In this document: one piece after another, positions 35,801 through 46,192 of the stretch
Layout of the letters: the number at the start of each line of letters is the position of its first letter
How positions within the stretch are numbered: the stretch's first letter is position 1
DNA from: CALVUJ01 sp045128835
Lineage (GTDB): Bacteria; Bacillota_I; Bacilli_A; RFN20; DUOF01
DNA length: 64,000 nt
Direction of reading: 5' to 3'
NCBI GenBank assembly: GCA_045128835.1
Contig: JBGVRX010000017.1
Coordinates: 165,045-229,044, forward strand
Translations under genes and position numbers: made by a program
The notes under the pieces: generated by a model
Told to the model about the DNA's origin: nothing
What the model saw: the letters and a program-made list of their open reading frames with translations, nothing else
Database searches by the model: none

Positions 35801-38800
35801 TGTATTGCAAATCTTGCAGAGTATGTAAATAAATCTTATTCATATAAAAATGATGATCCAAATAAACTATATAATATTACAGTTTATGATAGAGCAGGAA
35901 ACAATGTTAGTGCATATTTCAAAGTTGGTACTGTAATGCCTAAGGTTTCTGTTAATGATGGTGCAAAAGATGAAAGTTTCGTTTTAACTGTTGAATTCTT
36001 TAATAGAAATGACATCGATAGCTTTACAGTTGCATATACTAGAAGTGAAGAATGTAGTGCGTGTGCTGATGGTTCTGAAATTTCTAATAAAATACTTCTT
36101 TATGTAAATGCACTTATTTACAACAACTATTTAGAACTTGAAAAAGCAGCTAACGATCCTGCTTATGAACCAAATGTTATCTATAGCATTAACTTAACAT
36201 TTAGTTTATCTAGAACTAATGCTGATGGATCTATTGCTGGTGGATTGGTAATTCCTAAAATTGATGTTACTGAAGACGAAAAAGGTAATAGAATTTATAC
36301 ATTTGTAGAAAACGAAAATGAATTATTACCGATTTCTAAGGGATTATATAAATTTACTCTTGGTGATAACTTCCATAATATTTCTGAAGCATTTGGTGGT
36401 ATTGGATTAGATAAAGCTGAACTATATGTTTATGTAAATGAAGATGATGATGCTGTAGAAACTGTTGATTCAGTTATGGGCAAATTCCCAATTACAAGAG
36501 CAGAGGCTGGAGATATTATTCCACCACAAGCATTGTTAGTTAAAAATCCTTCAACATATGAATATGTTGGACAATTGCCAAGCGATTTGTTAAATGACTA
36601 TAATTCTAACATGTTCTTCACTAAGAAATATGTTTATGTAACATTTAAGAAGAGTGAGTTCGGTATAATTAGAATTAGTAAAGCAAATAGCCTTAATGCG
36701 GCTGGAGGATATGGAATTTCAGAAGAATCTAACCTAAAACTATCTTGTTTGTTCAAAATTTATGGTAGCCAAGTTCCGCTTGGAGATGTTGGTGAATGTG
36801 ATGGTGGTAGTACAAATGATTTAATTCCACTTGAAAATATATCTTCTTATATAGATTATTTAAATGCTCAAGGTATTTATATTATTTCCGAGAAAAACGG
36901 ATATTATCATATGGCTTTCACAGTAGAAGGAACTTATGATATTTGGAGTGAAGTTTATGTTAATATAACAAACTCTGAAGGTGTTACAAATGAATGGACA
37001 GCAATCCCTGTATTCTATTCATTTACAATAGATGCAACAGCTCCTGTAGTTGAGTTTGAAGTTGTTTGTTCGACTTCTCCTTGTGTTGCTGAAAAGGATA
37101 GCTTTGATTCAAGTGATTTTGTAAATAATGTATATAAAGTTAATATTGGTAATTATGATATGAAGTTATATATTAATAAAGACATATTAACTGGTGGTGC
37201 GATAAATAGATTGTTAGTTGCTGTAATAAATGGAGAAGTACATAATGCGTATTCTTATTCATTAGCAAATTCTGATTCAACAAATGGTAACTATATTACT
37301 TTTGCTGAAACAGGAACATATACTGTTATCTTCTATGATGGTGCAGGTAATGAAGTGACATATACATTTATTATTGATAAAACACCTCCAACAATTGATA
37401 AAATTGAGGATATTAATGGTAAGAACTTTGGTTCATATCAACAATACGTAGATGTAGAGTTTGTTGTTAACGAGGGAAGTTTCTTAGAAAATAATATTGA
37501 TAAAAATATGATTGTGTTCCAATACAGAATTGATTCTGGAGATATTCAAGAAATAAGCGTTAAGAGCACTGCTGATGGTTGTGTTATTTCTACTGGAAAT
37601 TATCAATCTGGAACATGTACAATTGAAGAATTAAATGGAGTTAAAGGTCTTCGTTTAAGCTTCGTTATCGCCATTAACAAAGATGCAGCAAATAGAGATG
37701 TTAAGAAAGTTGTTCAAACATTAAATATTAGCGTTAAAGACTATTTTGGTAACACAAGAATTGTTACTCAAAGTTTTATTTTCGATAACTTAAATCCATA
37801 TACATATTTCTCAAGTGAGTATACTCCAATTCTTGATTTTGGAGAAAATGTAAGTAACGAAGAAAGAGAAAAAATGTTATCAACAGGTGCAAACTCAGAA
37901 TTAGGAATTTTTGATTGTTCTAATGGGGTAAGATTTACTGTTGGTCAAACTGAAGTTGAGAAACAAATTTTACATTGTGGTGATACTCCTGAAATGGAAG
38001 GCGTTAACAATGGTGTAATTGTTGAAACATATGAAGCCTATAGAGTTTCTTATAACAACTATAAGAAAAACGCAGATAATACATATTCTCTAATGACAAA
38101 TGGAACATACTTAAGTGTTACTGATACAGTTTACAAAAAGAGATTTATGTCATTTGCTAATGCAGCAAGTTTAGAAAGCAAAATTGGAACAATGGATATT
38201 TATTCTAAAGGTGCATTTGTAAAGGTAACAAATAAAGAAAGTATTGATCCTAATATTCAATATTATGATGAAAATGGAAATAACCCTGTTTCAATAAAAG
38301 ATATGTATGTGAGAGTAGATGATTTCTATAATACATGTTATTCAACAACTAACAGACAATGTTTGTTATATAAGATGTATACTGAAAAAGGTACATTTGA
38401 AGAAAACCAAGATTTCTATGTTTATGATACTAATGAATATAGTGTTGTAACAGATACTGATTCAATTGATAAAAATAATTATTTGAGTTATTACTATGAT
38501 TCAGGAATTTATAAAGCAGATAATGGTAAGTATTTATCAGCACTTACTTTGGAAAATACATGTATTAAAGTAAACGGAAGTGCATGTACTCCTGTTTCTG
38601 CAGGTAGAATTAAAGTTAAGAGTTATGATTCACATTCATTTATTTATTACAATGTTATTAGTGCAATGAGTGGGGAAAGTAATTCAAATATAGTAACTCT
38701 TACAATGTCTGATGACACTGTAAAATCTGCAATTGCTGATAATAGAATTTGGCAAATTGCTGTTGATGGAACTGGAGCACAAGTAAGATTTGGTTTCGGT

Positions 38801-41800
38801 CTAGCATCTAACTTAGGTAGACCAATTATCTTTGTTGCTAGAGATGGTGCAGGAAATGTTGCTTCAAACTACTTAGAAACAGTTATTGCGATAAGAGATA
38901 GCATTGCTCCAGAAGTTAGTAGAGTTCTTTATAACAACTATTACAAAGATGAAACAGCGGGTACAACTAAAGATAATTATATAAAGAGTGAAGTTTATCA
39001 CAAATTATACAATGTTGATAATGTTACATGTGCTAACAATATCTCTGATTTCTATACATTAGATGAAGGAACTGGAGATTATGTTAAAGTTGAAAATTGT
39101 TCTGATTTAGCAAATGATAAACAATATTATTTGAAATTAAATGTTTATGAACCAGTAGCAGATGATCAAGAAAAAACTAGTGGCGTAGATTATTATAGAG
39201 CTAATAGAGATGATTTAGGAACTAACTACTTAACAAGTAAAGATTTAATCATTGAATTCAACGAACCTATTTATAGAATAGAGTGTAGCTTCTATGTTTA
39301 TAATGGTGACACTGGAGAAAGCTTTGAAAAGAATTGTTATATCCATAATGCTGAATTCGATTATAGTGAAGAAAGAAAAGTATTTGAATTAATATATCAA
39401 CCATTATTTGGAGAAACTAATTACTTTGTTAACTATAAAGTAATAGTATATGATTTCTCTAATAACTCAAAAACAGTTAACTCACTATTTATAGATAGAG
39501 AAACACCAAATATTAAATTTAATGACAATGTATCTAATGAAGATCGTTTAGAAACAGATTACGTAAATGACACAGATAAATCTGTGTATAACGAAAACTA
39601 TTTAACAGATGGATTTAAATCGGAAACTACTTCAACAGATTCTATTAATAATCGTATTAGTAGTGTTGGAGCAACAAACATTGTTAATAATTTTGCTTAT
39701 GAAGTTGTTTATTATCAATTCAATTATAACTTAACTTATAAAAACTATATATTAACAAATGGAACTCCTGCTAGTGCAATGGAACAACCTGATGGTGTTA
39801 CAAAAGATCCTTCACTTACATATTATGTATTAGTGAAGAAACCTTCTAACTATGTATTAAAAGGAAATGCAGGATGTATTGATGTTGGTGGAGAAGACTA
39901 TTGTTATGTTGTAGATGATTACAACTATTATCCAGCATTACTAGAAAACAATGCGTACTGGACAGAAGTAAGTGAAGAAAATTATTACATAAAGAATAGT
40001 ACTGTTGGTGTGTATAAAATCGAATATCGAGTTATAGACCATTCAGGAAATGTAAGTTCAACGTTAATAAAAACAGTTTACTGTCATGATACAACAGCAC
40101 CTGTTATTAATGTTAATGGAGAAAATACAACAAATAAATATGGATATCATAGTTTAGCAATGATTGCTTTTGAAAATGAAAAACAAGCTGTTTTATATAG
40201 CTATAAGTGTAAAGATGGAGTTACAACTTGTGAACTTCCTACAGAAATTTTTGCAAAAGCTACATCTGAGTTAGAATTAGTTCAAGATAATATAACTGGT
40301 TCAAAGAGTTATAAGTATGATGAAGAATCTATATATAAGATTTATTTCCATGATAGAGGTAATTATGTTGCTTCTGTAAATGGAGCTGGAGAAACAATCA
40401 TGGTATTACAATATAATGCTCTTGATTATACATTCTTAATTGATACAACAAGTCCAGAATTATACTTAAATGCTTATGAAGATGATAATGGAAACTTGTA
40501 CTATAAAGGACATTTAGATAAAGAGGAATATTTATATTGTGTAAGCGCCGATAGAAACGCAACTGAAATTGCCTTTGGTGATCAACTTGTTGAATGTAAG
40601 AACTCACTTATTTTCGCTGGTGAGTGGAAAAATACAAGTGATTATGTAAATATGGCTGTTGTGTATGAATATATTTTAGGAACAGATGCTTATAAGTTGT
40701 CTGTAACAAATGGAACATATATTTTAAATGTTAATAATACTAGATATGAATTAACATATGTAAGTGATACTGAATATAGTTATTCTGACGCAAGTAATAC
40801 ATATGTAGTTAGAATAAACGGAAATGATTACACATTAAAAATTAATGAGGAAGAATTTGTTTCTCTTACAACAACTCATGTATTTAAAAACGCAACAAGC
40901 AATGTTGAGTATAAATTGATTGTTGAAAGCGGAGTGTTCACTCTATATGTGGGCGAAGATTCATATGTATTAACTGGCGATTCAGGAGTTTATGAATACA
41001 AAGATACAGTTAATTTCATGTCTTATGCAGTAAGATACAGAAATGGTAAATATCAAATTAAAGTTGCAAATGAAAAAGTAATTATTAGACAATTATATAA
41101 CTCACAAGGTCAATTAATATATGAAGAAAAATATGAGAAGTTAGCAGTAAATGCTCAAAAGTATTTCTATAACACATATTATTACATGACAGGTGATTCT
41201 TTAGTTCAATACAATATTGGTGCTAGTTACGATGAGAATAATGTTTATATTATTACTTCAATTGATTTATATTTTAGAGGAGATGGTAAATATCTTCTAA
41301 AATCTCAAGATAAATCTGGAAATACAGCAGGTAGAAGAACAAGCAGTCTTATTTATGACAATGCACATTCAGCGTTCACTGTTGATAATACTGCTCCTAG
41401 TTATAATAAGTCTCAAAATAGTCCTACTGGTGTTAACTATTGGTTCAGTGTACCTAGCCAAGTTATAACAACTCAAAATATTGATTATGTTAATAACATT
41501 ACTAAGAGTGTTAATACGGACAAATCTTATAATATTAAAGAATCTGGATTAAACGACAATTTCTTCTATGCATTTGCAACTAAGGATGAAGCAGAGAAAT
41601 ATTTAATTGAAATTTATAGAAATCATATAAACTCTATGGAAGACAACACTTGTACTTCTGGAGGTTCTAAAGGATTTAGTTATAGTTATTATGATCCAAG
41701 TATGAGATCTATAGAAACAAACTGTTTTGTTGGTAAAAATGGTGTAACAAATAAAAATGAAGCACAATCTCAAATTGGAAAGATTATTAAACAATTAATT

Positions 41801-44800
41801 TATCCAACATTTAGTGGAGCAACTTTATTTGGAGATGCTTCTATATATCAAGTTGCTTGTGATTCTTCAGTTTCTAGCAATTGTGCAAATAACAAAGATA
41901 TGTTTAAAGTTGTTTATTTGAAGATAGATTCAACTGATCCAAATAACGTTTCTAAGAATATTGTTGAAACTTGTACAGAAACTAATAAGATTGCATGTAT
42001 TAAAGTTAATGCAAAAATTATTAAAAACGATTCAATCAACGGAAATAGTGTTAGTTTTGAATTAGGAAGTGAATATACAATTGATACTGATAGTATAGTT
42101 GTATATAGTAAATCTACAGATTCTGGTTCATCAACATCTAGAGCGTCATATTCTGCTTCTGCGACAATTACTTTGAATAATAGTTCTTACTATATTTTCG
42201 AAGAAACAGATAAGACAATTAGTTATAGCAACTATGTGAAAGGTGCTGCAACTCAAGCGACAGTAAATCATTTCAATACAGCTTATTATGCAATTTATGT
42301 TGATAGAAATGACTTTGTTGATGTTTACTATGATGATGGAAGTTTCGATTATGAAAATGGTGAAATTAGTAATAGTTTAACTACAACAGGAATCGGTACT
42401 GTTAAGACTAATGTTGATGAGTATTACTTAATTATTAAAAACAATGGAGATAGTGATTTTGTAAATAAATATGAAATCCATACATTAACTAGTAATGGTG
42501 TTATCGTAGAAGTTTATTCATATTTGATTTTGAAGATTGATGGAACTTACTACAACATCAATGATTATTTAGTTAGAAATGGAAATACATATTACTTCAA
42601 GATTCCTATGGCTAAAGAAAAGATTACAAATATTGAGTTTATTGATAGAGCTGGTAATATGACTTCAGTTCAAGTGTCTATCAGCAAACGTGCTCCTAGT
42701 ATTGCTGTTATTTATAATGGTGAAGGTGGAGGACAAACTGTTACTCTTATTGTAGAAGATACAGAACTTACAAAGACAAATATCAATTCATTAGAAGTAT
42801 TATTCAGCACAGATAGATCTAATTACTCAACTGCAAAAACAGCGAATATTAGAGCATCATTGGTTTGTGCTACAGGAAGTACTGGTCAATTATATGGTTG
42901 TGCAAATACAGGTTCTGCTAATGGAATTAATTCATATAGAGTAGTTATCGCTAACTTGGAACACTTATATGGTTTCTTCAAAGTAAATCTTAGCGACAAC
43001 CACGGAAATACTAACAGTCTTGAATTTATTTATAATCCAGCTGATATGAATGCTAATTATACTGCAGATATGAAATTTATCGACAGTAGTATGGATGAAG
43101 AAAATATTCGTATGACAACAAATCAACAAGTTCAATTAGAATTCAACAATCAAATAAATTACGTAATTCTATATAAATTTGATGGAAGTGATTATGTAGA
43201 AGTTTGTAACACAATGAATATAATTGATGGTAGATGTCCAGGTGGAAATGATTTAAATAAAGTAAGTATTGCTATAGATGGTGAAGGACAATATTTAAAA
43301 TCAATATTGACTTATACAAATGAAGGGTTATATAAAGCTAAAATATTCAATAGAGCATCTGAAGTTATTAATAGCGTTTGTTTTGTTGATGATGGAAACG
43401 GCAATATGGTTGTAAGTGAAGATTGTAAGAAAATTCAATCTCAAACAAGTTCAATTTGTTCTTGGGATAACAATCCAGATTACTGTGATGACTCATTAGA
43501 AATATTAACAAGAGATGTATCTCATTCTTATGTTAATATTCCATACAATGTTATTGAAGTTGATAAAACTGCCCCAACAATAAATACAAATAATTTTATT
43601 GTTAATTTACCTACAGGAGCTGAACCATTTGCTAATGGAGCCACTTATACAAATGCCGAGCTTACAGTAGCATGGGAAGAAGATTTAGTTCAATTAACAT
43701 ATGCTTGTGAATATATTGGTTCAATAGAGCCTTGTAATGGAAATAGCACAGGATTCATGGTTCCAACTAAAACATATACATTCGCTATTACAAATAGATT
43801 GAATGTTAAATATGAATTCTGGTTTGAAGATTATGCAGGAAACTCAACAAGTAATAACAAATATTCATTTATTGTTGAAATCGTTTTACCTGAGATTGCT
43901 GTTTATGAACTTGATGATAACGGCGTTATTATTCAAGATAGACAAGTAGTTGACGGAGAAACAATCAATAAGAATATTCAATTATTATGTTATGTAGAAG
44001 GCGCTAATGATAATAGATGTAGTACATATGATGTTAAATTAGAGAAATTCAATGGAGATGGATTTATTCGTCTTATGTTGCCAGATGTAACAAGAGTTTC
44101 AGAAACTTATGGCTCTCAATCAACATATAAATACACGATTTCTATTAAGAATGCATCAACTGGTTATGTTTATGAAAACTTAAAAACTGAGTTTGTATTT
44201 ACAATAGATAAACAAGCACCTTCAATTACTGTGACAGGTGACTTAGATACTCAATGGGGTATTTATAGAGGTGAAGTTAGAGTAGCTGTTTCTGAAAATG
44301 GTGTAGGTACAATCTTTGCTGGATGTATATCTACAGGAGTTAATGAATTTGGAGATAAGATTTATAACTGTAATGAAAATCCAATTGAGACATTCTCACC
44401 AAATACAACATTGACAAAGACAGGTGTTTACATGATCATTGCTGAAGATGCTGTTGGAAATGTAACAAAAGACAGAGAAATTAAATATGTAAGCATTGAT
44501 AATGAAAAACCTGAAATTAGTATTAAATCAAAAGGACAATATCTAAATTATGAAATTTCAGAAAAAGGATTTACAAATTCGGACATTGTTATTGTTGAAA
44601 CTAGTGATAATAATGAAGCTAGTTACTTCAAGTACAGATTTAAGAATGAAAGTACAAATGATCAATATAGTGAGTGGATTACTCATAATTCTGGAATGTT
44701 AGAAATTTCAGAAGAAGGATATTATGAAGTTCAAGCATACGATGCTGTAGGAAACGTTGGAATGGAAAGACACTTCATTATTTACAGACAAGCTCCAAAA

Positions 44801-45577
44801 TATACAGTAGTAGTTGGAGATGAAATAATGTTTGGTAGCGGAGTTGTTTCAGAAGAATTCTATATTTATTGGAATGAAAAACCAGTTAATTCATATGAAG
44901 CTCCAATCGTTAAAGTTACTGTTAACGGTAGAAATTATCCAAATGCAATATTTGGCAATAATGGAAAACCTACAAATGCTAAAGAGATAACTATGAAAGA
45001 TTCTGGTGAATATTTATTCGAACTTACAGACTTAGCTGGTAATGTTACTGTTTACAAGATAGCAATTAGTAAAGAATCAGATAAGATTTGTTTAAATAAT
45101 GTAAGTATTAAACCTAAAACAGCATTACTTGTAGGATTAGATGAAGAAACAGGTAAAGCAGGAATTACAGGATTTAATAAGTATAAGTTTACTGAAGATG
45201 ATGTAATTATCATTGCAACTTCAACTTATTACTTCGGAGGAAGTTCTGCTTGTGGAGCTGATTCTCTTAACTATAGATCACTTAGTGATGCATCATACAT
45301 TGTTGTAGGTGGTTATGCAAATTACGCAAACTCAAATGGTGGATTAGTTGTTACTCTAGATGCAGAATTAACTAATACACTTAAAGAGTTAGGTGGATTT
45401 GCTGTAGGTATCGTTGTAGATGTAGATGTTGCTAAGAAAGATTTAGGATTACCAATTGGTGAAAACTTCTTTACGAAGGATCCACTAGGTTGGTCATTAA
45501 TCTTTATTTCTGGAGCTGCTGCTCTTTATGTAGGAATTAGATTAGTCTTCTTCAGAAAGAAAGTAAAAGTATTGTAA
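32849..45577 (+). CDS. Giant secreted, membrane-anchored multi-Ig surface protein (4242 residues)
   Basis: Signal peptide (1-34, ending ISAVA) and a single C-terminal membrane helix (about 4214-4236) before RKKVKVL, so nearly the whole chain faces outward. Order: an Ig-like domain (35-110); about 450 residues with a recurrent VGxx pattern (YLAVGNFG, KVVAVGAT, YLIVGKS, KFVAVGKK) that looks like a beta-propeller; a unique region; then about 15 bacterial Ig-like modules. Module boundaries carry variants of (I/V)D(K/R/T)xAP at about residues 914, 1392, 1508, 1644, 2014, 2214, 2412, 2530, 2844, 3278, 3570, 3785 and 3880. Residues 2590-2740 hold Tyr-rich hairpin repeats. There is no LPxTG signal. 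The longest frame starts 40 codons earlier, but AAAGGCGTGG and the promoter favour 32849. Adhesion or cell-cell contact is inference. Confidence 0.9.
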   Translation: MDFINKLIKKGIFGLALCFSFFVFFGGMKISAVADCTIKINDGDKYLVLNTDIDWSDSGVTIFCDSIKQENVSVSINDGTPIVTNDSGRDVSKSYLNNAGFYKIKYFLTSDSTVSITRQVRVLPSNLNEVRNVWVGNFDENTAGNDEFVKVVSNDAGYLAVGNFGTSAYVVSFNSLGEYKWHSNYANTVISDIVDSGITGVKNYFIVGQNVDNKKGFIQSVGINADDTGLVENASSIELSDTEPSNNVSFVNRVTVSSNYVYIAGYLTNADGSKTGKLVRLTKAGALLQNVVYFTNSLESEYKSVTTVQSDGLKVVAVGATSVSDHSGATGGLVTVCDEGLTTCSNQNPYFWQNSSGASTTTTTFNDVASLGDKYLIVGKSRVDRVSGVNTTNNAGAEDSLYVLLNSDFSVADAILSGTSSADEIYSLTEINSNKFVAVGKKASQGLYSYVALNEGALTVEENVISGKNGSVELRSAFVRKNSNEEVNFVFVGTTQATVVENIIVGENKGAKDAVLVIVDNTNFSNYGDINILQNSAICNGGLTSCPADQMLEDYRLQYGTIKVVLSSANDISSANLGTFLAYHSFVNNQGVKFILGRSIIVSANPVAPDISSDTMGIDKWYLYSRPQNIGANVGLKERAELWTTRYMPVDNNLTKTAGTTYYIISGGNFVEDTSSRDYTYSNYVKLEDEPQTSSAAFQSVEKAKEFALLQEFARVAFVQKKYNYDSTGINSFQGETANLATQNYYFIYYIDLSITNATGCGTNNGALYGTCTEYTGYAFASLTRVKEIAKLIVEKYNSFVSESNTRFNPNGSVSLPQTAYFKEEMSTMKYMQSITINLTDNLYLETTYYPILKNAANDYSFSVTSEVTNVTGKSSVVFANTTTADYKNEGKYSVRYCYNYGKANQNCGASTTFVIDRTAPIVNYNLTNGNTGVINSSTSSTNPLLISTSMLVNKITDIDPYAYTLISGKKYYLQCNALINSDNCIANLAEYVNKSYSYKNDDPNKLYNITVYDRAGNNVSAYFKVGTVMPKVSVNDGAKDESFVLTVEFFNRNDIDSFTVAYTRSEECSACADGSEISNKILLYVNALIYNNYLELEKAANDPAYEPNVIYSINLTFSLSRTNADGSIAGGLVIPKIDVTEDEKGNRIYTFVENENELLPISKGLYKFTLGDNFHNISEAFGGIGLDKAELYVYVNEDDDAVETVDSVMGKFPITRAEAGDIIPPQALLVKNPSTYEYVGQLPSDLLNDYNSNMFFTKKYVYVTFKKSEFGIIRISKANSLNAAGGYGISEESNLKLSCLFKIYGSQVPLGDVGECDGGSTNDLIPLENISSYIDYLNAQGIYIISEKNGYYHMAFTVEGTYDIWSEVYVNITNSEGVTNEWTAIPVFYSFTIDATAPVVEFEVVCSTSPCVAEKDSFDSSDFVNNVYKVNIGNYDMKLYINKDILTGGAINRLLVAVINGEVHNAYSYSLANSDSTNGNYITFAETGTYTVIFYDGAGNEVTYTFIIDKTPPTIDKIEDINGKNFGSYQQYVDVEFVVNEGSFLENNIDKNMIVFQYRIDSGDIQEISVKSTADGCVISTGNYQSGTCTIEELNGVKGLRLSFVIAINKDAANRDVKKVVQTLNISVKDYFGNTRIVTQSFIFDNLNPYTYFSSEYTPILDFGENVSNEEREKMLSTGANSELGIFDCSNGVRFTVGQTEVEKQILHCGDTPEMEGVNNGVIVETYEAYRVSYNNYKKNADNTYSLMTNGTYLSVTDTVYKKRFMSFANAASLESKIGTMDIYSKGAFVKVTNKESIDPNIQYYDENGNNPVSIKDMYVRVDDFYNTCYSTTNRQCLLYKMYTEKGTFEENQDFYVYDTNEYSVVTDTDSIDKNNYLSYYYDSGIYKADNGKYLSALTLENTCIKVNGSACTPVSAGRIKVKSYDSHSFIYYNVISAMSGESNSNIVTLTMSDDTVKSAIADNRIWQIAVDGTGAQVRFGFGLASNLGRPIIFVARDGAGNVASNYLETVIAIRDSIAPEVSRVLYNNYYKDETAGTTKDNYIKSEVYHKLYNVDNVTCANNISDFYTLDEGTGDYVKVENCSDLANDKQYYLKLNVYEPVADDQEKTSGVDYYRANRDDLGTNYLTSKDLIIEFNEPIYRIECSFYVYNGDTGESFEKNCYIHNAEFDYSEERKVFELIYQPLFGETNYFVNYKVIVYDFSNNSKTVNSLFIDRETPNIKFNDNVSNEDRLETDYVNDTDKSVYNENYLTDGFKSETTSTDSINNRISSVGATNIVNNFAYEVVYYQFNYNLTYKNYILTNGTPASAMEQPDGVTKDPSLTYYVLVKKPSNYVLKGNAGCIDVGGEDYCYVVDDYNYYPALLENNAYWTEVSEENYYIKNSTVGVYKIEYRVIDHSGNVSSTLIKTVYCHDTTAPVINVNGENTTNKYGYHSLAMIAFENEKQAVLYSYKCKDGVTTCELPTEIFAKATSELELVQDNITGSKSYKYDEESIYKIYFHDRGNYVASVNGAGETIMVLQYNALDYTFLIDTTSPELYLNAYEDDNGNLYYKGHLDKEEYLYCVSADRNATEIAFGDQLVECKNSLIFAGEWKNTSDYVNMAVVYEYILGTDAYKLSVTNGTYILNVNNTRYELTYVSDTEYSYSDASNTYVVRINGNDYTLKINEEEFVSLTTTHVFKNATSNVEYKLIVESGVFTLYVGEDSYVLTGDSGVYEYKDTVNFMSYAVRYRNGKYQIKVANEKVIIRQLYNSQGQLIYEEKYEKLAVNAQKYFYNTYYYMTGDSLVQYNIGASYDENNVYIITSIDLYFRGDGKYLLKSQDKSGNTAGRRTSSLIYDNAHSAFTVDNTAPSYNKSQNSPTGVNYWFSVPSQVITTQNIDYVNNITKSVNTDKSYNIKESGLNDNFFYAFATKDEAEKYLIEIYRNHINSMEDNTCTSGGSKGFSYSYYDPSMRSIETNCFVGKNGVTNKNEAQSQIGKIIKQLIYPTFSGATLFGDASIYQVACDSSVSSNCANNKDMFKVVYLKIDSTDPNNVSKNIVETCTETNKIACIKVNAKIIKNDSINGNSVSFELGSEYTIDTDSIVVYSKSTDSGSSTSRASYSASATITLNNSSYYIFEETDKTISYSNYVKGAATQATVNHFNTAYYAIYVDRNDFVDVYYDDGSFDYENGEISNSLTTTGIGTVKTNVDEYYLIIKNNGDSDFVNKYEIHTLTSNGVIVEVYSYLILKIDGTYYNINDYLVRNGNTYYFKIPMAKEKITNIEFIDRAGNMTSVQVSISKRAPSIAVIYNGEGGGQTVTLIVEDTELTKTNINSLEVLFSTDRSNYSTAKTANIRASLVCATGSTGQLYGCANTGSANGINSYRVVIANLEHLYGFFKVNLSDNHGNTNSLEFIYNPADMNANYTADMKFIDSSMDEENIRMTTNQQVQLEFNNQINYVILYKFDGSDYVEVCNTMNIIDGRCPGGNDLNKVSIAIDGEGQYLKSILTYTNEGLYKAKIFNRASEVINSVCFVDDGNGNMVVSEDCKKIQSQTSSICSWDNNPDYCDDSLEILTRDVSHSYVNIPYNVIEVDKTAPTINTNNFIVNLPTGAEPFANGATYTNAELTVAWEEDLVQLTYACEYIGSIEPCNGNSTGFMVPTKTYTFAITNRLNVKYEFWFEDYAGNSTSNNKYSFIVEIVLPEIAVYELDDNGVIIQDRQVVDGETINKNIQLLCYVEGANDNRCSTYDVKLEKFNGDGFIRLMLPDVTRVSETYGSQSTYKYTISIKNASTGYVYENLKTEFVFTIDKQAPSITVTGDLDTQWGIYRGEVRVAVSENGVGTIFAGCISTGVNEFGDKIYNCNENPIETFSPNTTLTKTGVYMIIAEDAVGNVTKDREIKYVSIDNEKPEISIKSKGQYLNYEISEKGFTNSDIVIVETSDNNEASYFKYRFKNESTNDQYSEWITHNSGMLEISEEGYYEVQAYDAVGNVGMERHFIIYRQAPKYTVVVGDEIMFGSGVVSEEFYIYWNEKPVNSYEAPIVKVTVNGRNYPNAIFGNNGKPTNAKEITMKDSGEYLFELTDLAGNVTVYKIAISKESDKICLNNVSIKPKTALLVGLDEETGKAGITGFNKYKFTEDDVIIIATSTYYFGGSSACGADSLNYRSLSDASYIVVGGYANYANSNGGLVVTLDAELTNTLKELGGFAVGIVVDVDVAKKDLGLPIGENFFTKDPLGWSLIFISGAAALYVGIRLVFFRKKVKVL

Positions 45578-45588
45578 TATAAGCAAAT

Positions 45589-45611
45589 AAGCACTTTATA
45601 TAGTGCTTTTT
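45589..45611 (+). terminator. Terminator after the giant gene
   Basis: 7-bp stem AAGCACT/AGTGCTT with a six-base loop and a short T run. No separate promoter is seen before pth, so pth-mfd may depend on read-through or a weak promoter. Confidence 0.7.
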
Positions 45612-45634
45612 GCATTTTGAAAGGAAAGAATAGA

Positions 45635-46192
45635 ATGAAACTTATAGTTGGACTTGGAAACTTTGGTAAAGAATATAAGAATACTAGACATAATATTGGA
45701 TTTATGGCGTTAGATTTTTATGCAAATAAAAATGGTTTGAGTATTGATAAGAAAAAGTTCAAGGGCTTATACACAGAAACAACAATCAATAATGAAAAGG
45801 TTATTCTTTTAGAGCCTCAAACATATATGAATTTATCGGGAGAGTGTGTTCGAGATTTCGTTCTATACTTTCATATTGATATAAAAGATATTTTGGTTAT
45901 ATATGATGATATGGATTTGGATGTTGGAGTTCTTAGACTTCGTGAAAAAGGAAGTGCCGGAGGACATAATGGCATAAAAAATATCATAGATCATTTAAAG
46001 ACAAATGAGTTTAGACGTGTAAGAGTAGGTATTTCTAAGGATAAAGATAGAAGTACTATTGATTACGTTTTAGGTAAATTTAAAGAAGAAGAAAAGAAGA
46101 TAATTGACGAGAAAATAGAAAAGGTAAGTTGTATTATCGAAGATTTCGTTAAATATGACTTTAACAAAGTTATGAGTATGTATAATGGATGA
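45635..46192 (+). CDS. pth: Peptidyl-tRNA hydrolase
   Basis: 185 residues. Active-site elements are GLGNFGKEY (Asn), NTRHNIGF (catalytic His), TYMNLSGE and DDMDLDVG. It recycles peptidyl-tRNA that drops off ribosomes. A TTG-started frame opens at 45617, but GAAAGGAAAG lies between it and the ATG at 45635, which is chosen. It overlaps mfd by four bases; pth-mfd adjacency is classical for Firmicutes. Confidence 0.97.
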   Translation: MKLIVGLGNFGKEYKNTRHNIGFMALDFYANKNGLSIDKKKFKGLYTETTINNEKVILLEPQTYMNLSGECVRDFVLYFHIDIKDILVIYDDMDLDVGVLRLREKGSAGGHNGIKNIIDHLKTNEFRRVRVGISKDKDRSTIDYVLGKFKEEEKKIIDEKIEKVSCIIEDFVKYDFNKVMSMYNG

